Below, one piece after another: positions 14,639 through 22,216 of a stretch of 40,380 bases of DNA. The translations under genes were made by a program, and so were the position numbers. The number at the start of each line of letters is the position of its first letter. The stretch's first letter is position 1. Source of the stretch: a virus. The notes below the pieces were generated by a model. That model worked only from the letters and a program-made list of their open reading frames with translations, was not told where the DNA came from and did no database searches. Location of the stretch: positions 1 through 40,380 of the IMG/VR virus record IMGVR_UViG_3300044821_000082. One strand, given 5' to 3'.

Positions 14639-15400
14639 TTACTTGGCGCTCGCTGCTGCGAGGACGCGCGTGTTGTTCGTGTCTGTGACACAGACCTGCC
14701 ATTGGAGGAAGCGCGTTCCGAGGAACGATGCTCCGCTCGTGTAGGTTGTGTTGCCGTTGCAGCTTACGAGACCGGTGCTGAACCAGTCCTGTCCGTTGGG
14801 GCTCACATACGGGGTGATGTTGATGGCTGCTCCTGTCAGGCTGCACCTGATGTAGAAGCCGGTTTCGGTGAATTGCGATAAGCCGCCTTGGCTGCTCGTG
14901 TTCGTGCATACTTGCGTGCCGTTCCCGGGGTTGTTGAACTGGGTGCCGTCAAGAACTGCGCCGCCGAAAGCGAGGAGGTCCGTTGCTCCGAAGGTGACGA
15001 TGGTGTGGTCGCGGGTGTAGTTCTCGCTGACCTTGAAGCCCTGCGTGGTGGTAGCGTTGGCGAGGACCTTGGTGATGGTGCTGAACTTGTTCGCGGTCAC
15101 GGCGTTGAGGCTGCCGTTCACGCTGATGGTCTCTTGGACGCTCGTGTTCGTAGTGCTGTTCACGCCCCATATCGTAACCGAGAAGTTCTTCTCGCTCGCG
15201 TTGGTCGGGGTGATGAAGAGGAGGTCGGCGTTGGCACCTATGCCGGTAACGGCGCTAGTGATGCTTGGTCCGGTAGCTGGGAAGCTAGCGATATAGACTT
15301 GGCTGCTTTGGCTACTGCCGGTGAGCGGGCCAGTGTTGTTGCCCGAGCAAGCCGTGAGGGCTAGGAGCAGGAGAATGATTGCGAAGATAGGGGTTTTCAT
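14639..15400 (-). CDS. Sequon-rich secreted lipoprotein
   Basis: A 253-residue protein with a signal peptide and lipobox LTAC at residues about 14-17, followed by a beta-rich, Thr/Ser/Asn-rich body with many N-x-S/T sequons and three later cysteines that could form disulfides. The start at 15400 has GGAGGACATCACA before it. Lying immediately after the capsid operon's T-rich tract, it may be a surface or virion-associated glycoprotein. The family is not recognised. Confidence 0.55.
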   Translation of the reverse strand: MKTPIFAIILLLLALTACSGNNTGPLTGSSQSSQVYIASFPATGPSITSAVTGIGANADLLFITPTNASEKNFSVTIWGVNSTTNTSVQETISVNGSLNAVTANKFSTITKVLANATTTQGFKVSENYTRDHTIVTFGATDLLAFGGAVLDGTQFNNPGNGTQVCTNTSSQGGLSQFTETGFYIRCSLTGAAINITPYVSPNGQDWFSTGLVSCNGNTTYTSGASFLGTRFLQWQVCVTDTNNTRVLAAASAK

Positions 15401-15441
15401 TGTGATGTCCTCCAAGGGCTTCCTCGGTTGTTGCTTGAAAG

Positions 15442-15468
15442 GAAGAAAAAAAAAAATAAAAAAAGAAG
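15442..15468 (-). terminator. Poly-T terminator after capsid genes
   Basis: The minus strand shows two long T tracts (7 and 10 T, separated by a single A) just after the stop at 15477. Archaeal RNA polymerase terminates at such tracts without a hairpin. It would end most transcripts of the protease/capsid operon and lower expression of the lipoprotein gene. Confidence 0.65.
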
Positions 15469-15476
15469 GTTGGTCC

Positions 15477-15743
15477 TTATCGGAACACGATGAGCCCGCT
15501 GCACGCCGTTGCCGTCGCGCTGGTGAGGGTTATGACATTCGTCGCTATCGTGTTCGGCTCATTGACGCCGCTGGCATCAACATTTGCGTAACACGCATCG
15601 ACGGCTCCCGCGTTCACGATGGTCCAAGTGTCGTTCTGTGCTGCTTTGGCGCCGCTCTTCACGAAGCCGACTTTTCTGCCGGTTGCGCTGCCTGCTCCGC
15701 CGAGCACATACAAGACATCAGCCACGATGTTCACATTCGTCAT
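15477..15743 (-). CDS. Small capsid-operon protein (decoration candidate)
   Basis: An 88-residue protein with an Ala/Thr/Val-rich, beta-strand character (WTIVNAGAVDACYANVD, NVITLTSATATACSGLIVF). No family is recognised. It is the last gene of the protease-capsid cluster, before a T-rich terminator. Head decoration or fibre proteins of this size often follow the capsid gene. Confidence 0.45.
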   Translation of the reverse strand: MTNVNIVADVLYVLGGAGSATGRKVGFVKSGAKAAQNDTWTIVNAGAVDACYANVDASGVNEPNTIATNVITLTSATATACSGLIVFR

Positions 15744-15751
15744 TCAGTCTC

Positions 15752-16048
15752 CTACTTGAGGTAGACGACGATGAAGCGTCGCTTGCTGTCGTTGCCTGCT
15801 GGAATAGTGAATGTCGCTACTCCTGCGCTTACCGCGCTCGTTGCCACTTCGACAACGATGACGCTGAGGTCCGTGGTGTGCACATACGAGGTGAAACCGA
15901 GGAGCGAAACTGCGCCCCACGATGCCAGAGTAAGTGCAACCGTGTCCGTTGCTACCGCGGTTGCCGGGACTTCAATAGTCACGACCTTGATGCCCGCGTT
16001 AGGGATACCCTCTTTGAAGGTGCTTGCTGCTGTTCTGTCAGTTGCCAT
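15752..16048 (-). CDS. Small capsid-operon protein (decoration candidate)
   Basis: A 98-residue protein with alternating hydrophobics (KVVTIEVPATAVATDTVALTL, FTSYVHTTDLSVIVVEV) that suggest a beta-barrel. It follows the major capsid gene directly and matches the position of head decoration proteins. The ending RRFIVVYLK gives a final strand. The assignment is positional. Confidence 0.45.
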   Translation of the reverse strand: MATDRTAASTFKEGIPNAGIKVVTIEVPATAVATDTVALTLASWGAVSLLGFTSYVHTTDLSVIVVEVATSAVSAGVATFTIPAGNDSKRRFIVVYLK

Positions 16049-16058
16049 TGTCAGTCAC

Positions 16059-17195
16059 CTATGTTGCGATACCGATTTGGTAGAAGTGCGCGCAGAAGCT
16101 GGGCGCCTTCACAACCAGAGTGATGTATTCCTTCAAGAGGAATTTCTGGCTGTCGTTGGTCTTTGCGAGCTCCTCGTAGGTGAGGTCTTGCAGCACGCGG
16201 ACTTCGATGACCGAAGTGTCCAGCGCGAGGAAGCGTCCTACGCCTGCGGAGTTGCTCAGATACATTGACGGAATGACCCGCAATGGTCCGACAATCGTGT
16301 TGATAACGATTTCGGAGAAGCCCCACTCATTGACGACAGAGGCTTGGAGGTATCCAATCTTCTGCTGCAAGAGCGTCTGGAGCTGGCGGAAAGTGTTGCT
16401 GTTGCACACCGCGAGGTCCGGGCGTCCGCCGTTGTCAAATGCCTTCTGGAGGAGCGCATCAATGTCCGAAAGGGCAATGAGACCGCCGTTTCCTGCCGCG
16501 ACATTCAGGCGCGTGCTCGTGCCGAGCGCGACAATCAAGCCGTCGAACTGGGTCGCGTCCGTTGATACTGAGCCATTGAGCAGGAGGTTCTCCTCAAGCT
16601 CTTTGAGCGCGCGTGCCTTGCTCAGGACTTCAATCTGCATCGGGGTCGGTGCTGACTGGTCGCTGAATGGGCTAATCGTTGCTGCGCCGCTTGCTGGCGC
16701 GAAGCCAGAAAGCGTGTAGGGCGGAATGCTCGCGAGCGCCGGTCCCGTTACGCGACCAACGCTGTAAAGGAACTTGATTGCTGCGCTGTTTCTCGCGTAG
16801 GTGTTGTTCGCCTCAGGAAGGGGTGCGTCCTCGGCTGCCGAGTAGGCTGCTCCTTTCGCGCTGATGACATTGTAATCAGCGGTGAGTCCGTAGTTCGTGA
16901 CGCGCGGAAGGATTTCCGTGAGCGGGGTGTATTTCCTGCTCTGGTCCACGATTCGCGGGTCCACATACACGGGAACGAGTGCGTAGCCGGCTGTGCCTGC
17001 TCCGCCGCTCTGGCTCGTGAGTGCTTTGAGTTGAACATCAAAGGCTTTTTTCATTGTCGGGCGAAGGTCGAATACCGACTTCGTATCGCGCCCGTCTACA
17101 TATTTGGTGCCGCTGGGCAGGCTGCCGAATGATGCGGCATATGCGCTGCCGACGCTGTCGGCTCCAATTCCGATGTTTCCGGTTCTGGCTGTCAT
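16059..17195 (-). CDS. Major capsid protein (HK97-like)
   Basis: A 378-residue protein of the size and layout of HK97-fold capsids: a helical N-terminus, then a core with AAIKFLYSVGRVTGPALA, the long 'spine' region KALKELEENLLLNGS, ADLAVCNSNTFRQLQ and the C-terminal beta strands ending in a variable tail. The DLAVCNS..FR-L pattern and the NGS insertion are typical of archaeal and bacterial siphovirus capsids. The ATG at 17195 is used because AAGGTG precedes it by seven bases; a GTG at 17204 lies inside the protease stop region. It follows the protease gene and ends in TAG. Confidence 0.8.
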   Translation of the reverse strand: MTARTGNIGIGADSVGSAYAASFGSLPSGTKYVDGRDTKSVFDLRPTMKKAFDVQLKALTSQSGGAGTAGYALVPVYVDPRIVDQSRKYTPLTEILPRVTNYGLTADYNVISAKGAAYSAAEDAPLPEANNTYARNSAAIKFLYSVGRVTGPALASIPPYTLSGFAPASGAATISPFSDQSAPTPMQIEVLSKARALKELEENLLLNGSVSTDATQFDGLIVALGTSTRLNVAAGNGGLIALSDIDALLQKAFDNGGRPDLAVCNSNTFRQLQTLLQQKIGYLQASVVNEWGFSEIVINTIVGPLRVIPSMYLSNSAGVGRFLALDTSVIEVRVLQDLTYEELAKTNDSQKFLLKEYITLVVKAPSFCAHFYQIGIAT

Positions 17196-17200
17196 TGTTT

Positions 17201-18085
17201 TCACCTTCGTCCGAACATATCCAGCGGTCCGACCATCGTTGCGGGGCGCTTGTCTTGTGCGTCCTTGGAGATGTCCGTCTCTGCTGTCTTGAGTTGGAGA
17301 GTATTGAGTGCCTTGTCGAGGGCTTTGAGTTGCGCGGTGAGCGCCGTGACTTGTTCCTCGGTGTTTTTGGTCTTGGTCTGAACAGCGGTGAGCTGCGCGA
17401 CCTTCTCTTCGAGGGCTTTGAGGTCAGCGAGGCTCGCGCTCGGAACTACCGGGGCTGCTGCCGCTGCTGGCTCGGTCTTGATTTCGACAAGTGCCGGGCT
17501 TTCTGGTGGTGTGGTAACTGGGATTTCGGTTGTTGGCATAGTTTCCCTCGTGGCGAATTCGAGGCTCTTTGCCATAACGGTGCCGATGCGTGCCTCGGGG
17601 TTCGCTGGGTTCCCCGTGAGTGCGATGTTGAGAAGTGTCAGGTCGCTGATGATGCGCTTGACTGCGCCCCCGACCTGTCGCTCGATGGCTTTAACATTCG
17701 TGAAGGCGATGCTGAATGCGTCGAGGAACCCGCCTTTCACGCTTTCCCAGACTTCTTTGAAGCGCCCTATTGCGCTGTTGAGCTTGACTTTTATCCAGAG
17801 TCCTTTCTCGTCCATTCGTGCGTCGATGCACTTGCCGACGGGGATAATGTTCGGGCTGCCGCCTTCTTTCCAGCTTTCGTGCTCGACATCAATCTTGATG
17901 ATTTTGCCGCGGATTTGTGTTTCCATACTCTTGAGTGCTTCTGGCGTGACGATGTCGCCCACGAGGTCCGGGTCGCTGGTGCTGGCGTAGCCTTCGACGA
18001 AGTATTCGCTGGCTCCGTCCGCAGACTTGAGTTCTGTTGCGGTGAGTCCGGTGGTGTAGAACTTGAATACGATGTGCTCGTCCAT
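17201..18085 (-). CDS. Prohead protease with C-terminal scaffold region
   Basis: A 294-residue protein. Residues 20-165 match HK97-type (U35) prohead proteases: the YFVEGYASTSDPDLVGDIV start, catalytic His69 in KIDVEHES and Ser125 in FLDAFSIAF, then LLNIALTGNPANPEA. Residues 215-275 form a charged coiled coil (SASLADLKALEEKVAQL and following), the signature of a scaffolding domain fused to the protease, as in several phages where protease and delta domain share one chain. It would chaperone assembly of the capsid and then cleave itself. A TATA box lies directly upstream. Confidence 0.85.
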   Translation of the reverse strand: MDEHIVFKFYTTGLTATELKSADGASEYFVEGYASTSDPDLVGDIVTPEALKSMETQIRGKIIKIDVEHESWKEGGSPNIIPVGKCIDARMDEKGLWIKVKLNSAIGRFKEVWESVKGGFLDAFSIAFTNVKAIERQVGGAVKRIISDLTLLNIALTGNPANPEARIGTVMAKSLEFATRETMPTTEIPVTTPPESPALVEIKTEPAAAAAPVVPSASLADLKALEEKVAQLTAVQTKTKNTEEQVTALTAQLKALDKALNTLQLKTAETDISKDAQDKRPATMVGPLDMFGRR

Positions 18086-18112
18086 TGTCGTATCCTGATT
18101 TGGGCGAGCGTT

Positions 18113-18125
18113 CTTTATAAAATCC
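18113..18125 (-). promoter_or_regulatory. TATA promoter of the protease/capsid operon
   Basis: The minus strand reads GGATTTTATAAAGAAC about 30 bases before the protease ATG at 18085. It follows a T-rich terminator of the upstream fibre gene, so the capsid cluster appears to have its own strong transcription unit. Confidence 0.65.
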
Positions 18126-18149
18126 TGCTCCGGTGAATATTGTGGCTAG

Positions 18150-18162
18150 AAGAGAAAAAAGG
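18150..18162 (-). terminator. T-rich terminator after the fibre-like gene
   Basis: The minus strand reads CCTTTTTTCTCTTCT shortly after the TAA of the large fibre-like gene. Together with the promoter at 18113-18125 it separates the fibre transcript from the capsid operon. Confidence 0.5.
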
Positions 18163-18166
18163 CTGC

Positions 18167-20758
18167 TTACTGGTTGCGGAAGCAGTAGGCTTCTGCGGTC
18201 CCGGTGAGGTTCGTGCTCGCCTGTCCTGTCGTGTTATACACGCCGAGACTGACATTCGTGAGTGCGCCGCTTGCTGCGTTTCTGCCGCCCCAGAACACTA
18301 TCTGGTCGCTTCCCGTGATGGTCCCGGCGAGGAGGAGGTCTCCTTGGCTGTTCAGTTGTCGTCCGATGTTCACGCAGCCGAAGAAGTCTTGGCTGCCCGT
18401 GCTTTGCGCTTGGAACATCCACGCTGGTTCCGTGTTCGGGTTCGCGAGGGTCGAGTATGATAGGCGGTTTGCTTTGTAGGCGCCCGTGCTTATGTCGTTC
18501 ACTCTGATGCCGAGGCTTCCTTGGTTCCCGCTGTTGTTCTGGTAGATGTTCAGGCAGACCCGGTAGGTGTTGCAGTTCGCGCTCACATCTCCTTGCGCGA
18601 TGATGTATTGGCTCGCGTTGCTGTTCGCAAAAGTGATGTTCCTGACGAAGAGGCTGCTCACGCTTTGCCCGCTCACTTGGAGGCTGGAGCCGTTGATGAT
18701 GCCTGTCGCGTTGATGTTGCCTTGCACGACTAGCTTGGTGAAAAGTGCGTTGGTGCTGTTCCTGAGTATGGTTGTGTTTTGGACGCTCGCGGCTGCGCGC
18801 GTGTCCGTGTAATAGAGGTTGGTTCCTTCCGCAATCTGCGTGGTCGTGGCGTTGGTCGCTCCGATATAGAGCGTTCCCGCAGTGATGTTCACGCTGCCGT
18901 TCACGGTGAGCGTTGTTGTCGGTATGTTCGTGTTGATACCGACAAGTCCTGCTCCCGTAACGAGTATTCTCGGACTGCTATTCGTGAAGAGCGTGAGGTT
19001 GCCACCGATGACGCTGCCGTTGGTCGCTAGCGTCCCGAGGAATAGGTTGCTGATGAGCGTGCCGTTACCGATGTTCAAGAGGTAGCAGTTGAATCCTCCG
19101 GCAGGATAGAACGCTGTTGCCGTTGTGTAGTTCCAGCCGTTACAGCCCATATTGATGTAGCCGGTAGTGAGTGTTCCTCCCGCCGCCGTCGCAACAACAC
19201 CGCTGCTTGATAGGTTGCCGGTGTTCGTGTTCTGCACATTGATTTCTGACCAGTTGTTCACGCTCGTCTGGAAGAACGCAAGAGTTTGGTTGCCGAGAGC
19301 GTTCACGCCGAACTGTGTCGTGTTCAGGAGATTGAATACCGCGTTGGAGTTATTGCGAAGGATGGTCGCGTTCACCACCGCCAACGCCGCGCGAGCGTCC
19401 GTATAATACAAGTTCGTGTTCTCAGCAATCTGGAGCGTCGTCAGGTTTGTAGCCACAACATTCAGTTTGGTCGTGACATTCAGCGTCGCGAGGTTCGCAT
19501 CGCTGCCGTTGGCTATGCCGCTGCTTGCGCCGCTTTGGTCTGCTGCGCAGGTCCCGTAGACGCCGGTGCTGTTCGTGGTGATGTTGATGAGGAGGTTTCC
19601 GGGGGTGCATCCCGCGGTGCCGTTTCTTGCTATCGTCGTGTTCTGGAGCGCTGTTGCCGCTGCGTTCCCGGCGAGGGTGTCTGTGTATTGTGTTACCGGT
19701 GCGACGGTGCAATCAAGTTTGTTCGTGTTCCAGAGGCACCATTGGGCGTTGGTGAGCGTGCCGTTATTGAGGATTGCGAGACTTCTGATGAGGGTCTGGT
19801 TCACGCTCTGGTTATCGTAGAGGTTCGTGGTGCCTTGCGTTATCTGGTCCGTTGTGAGGTTCGTGCTCGCGATATAGGCTTTCTGGCTCACGGTCAAGTT
19901 GTTCGTGGTGAGGTTGTTGAACTGCGCATTGGTCCCGTTACGGAGAATGGTCGTGTTCTGAACAGCGCCGGCTGCCCGGGCGTCTGTGTAATACAGGTTG
20001 GTGTTCTCCGTTATCTGGAGCGTCGTGAGGTTCGTTGCTACCGCATTGAGTTTCGTCGTAACATTCAGGGTTGCGAAGTTCGCGTCCGTTCCGTTCCGCA
20101 GGATTGTGGTGTTCTGCACGGCGGCTGCTGCTTGCGCGTCCGTGTAGCCGCCTCCGCAACCGCTTATCTGCGCGCAGGTAAGGTTTGTGGTCCCGACATT
20201 CAGGGTGCTAGCGTTCAGAATGTTCAGGTTGGCGTTGCTGCCGTTGGCGATGAAAGGAAGGCTGGCTATCTGGACGCATTGTGCGCCGCTTGTCGTGCCG
20301 TTCTGCATCAGGTAGCCGCTCGCGCAGGTGTTGTTCTGGAGGTATTTCTGGTTTGCTTGTGTGATGGTGTTGTAACTGCTCTTGTCGAGACTCCAATTAC
20401 CTTGGCTGTCCGCGTAGTTCTTGCAGAAGGTCGTGTCGTTGTAGATGTTGAAAGCGGTCAGGTTCGCCGTGATATTGAAGGTCGTCGTGTTGCTATTCAC
20501 GATGAGGTAGTAGTTGCCGGTGATGAGCTGGGTAACATTTGACCCGCCGCTGCCGCCTCCTCCTCCCCCGGTTGCTTTCGTGAATTGGCAGGTCCCGTCG
20601 CTCCAGCATATCCCGCTCGCGTTGTTCAGGCTCCATATTCCTTGGAGGGTGATGTTGCTGTGTGGTGCGAAGTCGGTTGCTGTCGCTCCCCAAATGGTAA
20701 CTAGGAGAAGGGCGGCTACTGCCGTAAGCCATAAGAGGAATCGTTCTAGGTGGTCCAT
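18167..20758 (-). CDS. Large sequon-rich fibre-like protein with N-terminal anchor
   Basis: An 863-residue protein. An N-terminal hydrophobic segment (about 7-26) is a signal or anchor, followed by a CWSDGTCQF stretch. Residues about 120-660 hold repeats with NLYYTDARA and variants, the same motif found in phage fibres, each followed by NTTILRNGT-like sequence. The last 150 residues, with FGCVNIGRQLNSQG and DQIVFWGGR, look like a globular head. N-x-S/T sequons are extremely frequent. It is probably a long trimeric or surface fibre exported and glycosylated by the host. It interrupts the head module between a structural gene and the protease. A host-derived adhesin is the alternative. Confidence 0.6.
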   Translation of the reverse strand: MDHLERFLLWLTAVAALLLVTIWGATATDFAPHSNITLQGIWSLNNASGICWSDGTCQFTKATGGGGGGSGGSNVTQLITGNYYLIVNSNTTTFNITANLTAFNIYNDTTFCKNYADSQGNWSLDKSSYNTITQANQKYLQNNTCASGYLMQNGTTSGAQCVQIASLPFIANGSNANLNILNASTLNVGTTNLTCAQISGCGGGYTDAQAAAAVQNTTILRNGTDANFATLNVTTKLNAVATNLTTLQITENTNLYYTDARAAGAVQNTTILRNGTNAQFNNLTTNNLTVSQKAYIASTNLTTDQITQGTTNLYDNQSVNQTLIRSLAILNNGTLTNAQWCLWNTNKLDCTVAPVTQYTDTLAGNAAATALQNTTIARNGTAGCTPGNLLINITTNSTGVYGTCAADQSGASSGIANGSDANLATLNVTTKLNVVATNLTTLQIAENTNLYYTDARAALAVVNATILRNNSNAVFNLLNTTQFGVNALGNQTLAFFQTSVNNWSEINVQNTNTGNLSSSGVVATAAGGTLTTGYINMGCNGWNYTTATAFYPAGGFNCYLLNIGNGTLISNLFLGTLATNGSVIGGNLTLFTNSSPRILVTGAGLVGINTNIPTTTLTVNGSVNITAGTLYIGATNATTTQIAEGTNLYYTDTRAAASVQNTTILRNSTNALFTKLVVQGNINATGIINGSSLQVSGQSVSSLFVRNITFANSNASQYIIAQGDVSANCNTYRVCLNIYQNNSGNQGSLGIRVNDISTGAYKANRLSYSTLANPNTEPAWMFQAQSTGSQDFFGCVNIGRQLNSQGDLLLAGTITGSDQIVFWGGRNAASGALTNVSLGVYNTTGQASTNLTGTAEAYCFRNQ

Positions 20759-21099
20759 AGGAGGACGACATCGTCGTTGAACAGGTTGGTGTTGATGGTG
20801 ATTGTGTCGTTGGTGAGACTGGTCGTGCTGAGGGAATACTCTGGGTCGTCGAGGACTGCCTTGCCGAGGATAACAAATGCGCTGCTGCTGATGGGCCCGG
20901 CGAGCGTGATGCTCCGGAACGGGTCGCCGCTGTTTCCGGTGAAGGCGGTTCCTAGGTAGCGGTGCTTTACTAGGCTCGCGCCGATGGCAACGCTGTCGTT
21001 GATGGTGATGGTATTCGGGGTCGTGGTAACTACAACGCTGTTTTCCGTCGTGGTTGCGATGACGGAAGTGTTGTTCTCCGTGATGTAGACTTGCGTCAT
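20746..21099 (-). CDS. Small beta-rich structural protein
   Basis: A 117-residue protein rich in Thr, Val and Ile with repeated TITI/VVVTT strands and a stretch (GTAFTGNSGDPFRSITLAGPISSSAFVIL) reminiscent of fibre attachment modules. The family is not recognised. It ends in TAG, overlapping the start of the large fibre gene. It lies between a BppU-like protein and the fibre, suggesting an adaptor. Confidence 0.45.
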   Translation of the reverse strand: MTQVYITENNTSVIATTTENSVVVTTTPNTITINDSVAIGASLVKHRYLGTAFTGNSGDPFRSITLAGPISSSAFVILGKAVLDDPEYSLSTTSLTNDTITINTNLFNDDVVLLWTT

Positions 21100-21450
21100 T
21101 TAGGTGCTCTTGGGGGTGATGATAACTGCTCCCTCGAAAATGCAGGTCTTTATTCCGCCGCTATCCGTGAGGAAGCAATCGTAGACGCCACGCGCCTTGG
21201 TGAGCGCGGCGGTCTGTGCTGCCGTGAGGCTAATGGTGAGCGTGCCGGTTCCTGCCGTGATGACGATGCCTGCTGCTGGGCTGCTCGTGAGGGCGAAGAA
21301 ACTCGTGCTGCTGTCCCAGTATTCCCTTGCGGTGAGCGCCGCGGTGTAGCCCGTGAGGTTAATCGGGGTGCCGTTGGCGTCTTTCCATTGGGCGGTCAGG
21401 GCGAAGTCTGCTCCTTTTTTGATGTTGAGTTGGTATTGTCCGACGCTCAT
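21100..21450 (-). CDS. BppU-like / phage structural adaptor protein
   Basis: A 116-residue protein with the pattern QYQLNIKKGADFALTAQWKDANGTPINLTGYTAALTAR, followed by ISLTAAQTAAL and GVYDCFLTD. This 'KKGAdf..t..wkDanG.pinLTGyta' layout is common in small phage structural proteins related to the N-terminus of baseplate upper proteins. It may attach the fibre that follows. Its start overlaps the zinc-finger gene as ATGA. Confidence 0.6.
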   Translation of the reverse strand: MSVGQYQLNIKKGADFALTAQWKDANGTPINLTGYTAALTAREYWDSSTSFFALTSSPAAGIVITAGTGTLTISLTAAQTAALTKARGVYDCFLTDSGGIKTCIFEGAVIITPKST

Positions 21451-21611
21451 AGTGGTTCCTCGGGAATTGGTTTTATATAAACCTGACTCCCCATCTTCTG
21501 GTTAGGGTGATGCCTGTCGCAGAACCCGTTTCTCTTGGCTTTCTTCCAGCACTTCTCGCAACGCTTGAGGTTGCGATTGGTCGGCAGGATTACTTGTGTC
21601 ATAAAGGTCAT
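21447..21611 (-). CDS. Small zinc-finger protein
   Basis: A 54-residue basic protein with CEKCWKKAKRNGFCDRHH, a Cys2-Cys-His zinc site. It is probably a nucleic-acid or protein-binding accessory. The start at 21611 has AGAGG five bases upstream and overlaps the stop of the Mu F-like gene as ATGA. Confidence 0.6.
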   Translation of the reverse strand: MTFMTQVILPTNRNLKRCEKCWKKAKRNGFCDRHHPNQKMGSQVYIKPIPEEPL

Positions 21612-22216
21612 TCGTCCTCTTGCACGAACAATACCCTGCTCCGGCAGTTGATGTGGAATGGCGGCGCGTCCCAATGTTCTCCTCCGTAGCTGAACTGCTG
21701 TTCCATCGGTATCGGGTCCCTGTTGGTGATTGCTTTGCAGATGTCCGTCTTTGGTGCGGGGTTGTAGGCGTATTTCTTGAGCTTGAGCCCGCTCTGCTTT
21801 GCGCCGTAGGCGGCGCCGTAGTTGTAGGCGCGGTGGCTCTCGGTGCGAGCGATAGCGTTTGCCCGTGCTCGTCCGATGTCCATAATGCTGCTCACGCGCT
21901 TGCTGAGGAGGTTGCTGCTTTCCCCGTTCATCATTCCAGCGATGAGCTCCTTGCGCATACGCTCTGCGAGCTCGTCGTTCATTCCCTTGATGTTGTCGAA
22001 AGTGTATTTCGCTAGGAACTTGATGGCATCGTCGTTGGGCGTCAGGTTCAGGTTCGGGGTGAGTCGTTCTTCAACATCACTGAGCCCTTTGTTGTATGCC
22101 GCGCGGGTTGCTCGCTCGATATAATCAGGGCTGAGTATTCTGGCGAATATTGCCTTTATCTTCTTGATGAGAGTGTCGATGAGCCCTTTGACTTCTACCT
22201 CGCGCGGGTCGGGCAT
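21608..22216 (-). CDS. Mu F-like head morphogenesis protein
   Basis: A 202-residue protein with the phage Mu gpF (SPP1 gp7) signature in its C-terminal half: RARANAIARTESHRAYNYGA, followed by KKYAYNPAPKTDICKAITNRDPI and PPFHINCRSRVLFV. Family members are minor head proteins that bind the portal and take part in ejection. The start overlaps the portal stop by one base, the usual portal-Mu F order. Confidence 0.85.
   Translation of the reverse strand: MPDPREVEVKGLIDTLIKKIKAIFARILSPDYIERATRAAYNKGLSDVEERLTPNLNLTPNDDAIKFLAKYTFDNIKGMNDELAERMRKELIAGMMNGESSNLLSKRVSSIMDIGRARANAIARTESHRAYNYGAAYGAKQSGLKLKKYAYNPAPKTDICKAITNRDPIPMEQQFSYGGEHWDAPPFHINCRSRVLFVQEDE

Noticed and set aside
19286-20542. Plus-strand frame of 418 codons
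   Set aside because: It is the shadow of the repeat-rich fibre gene on the other strand, without a start signal or any recognisable domain.
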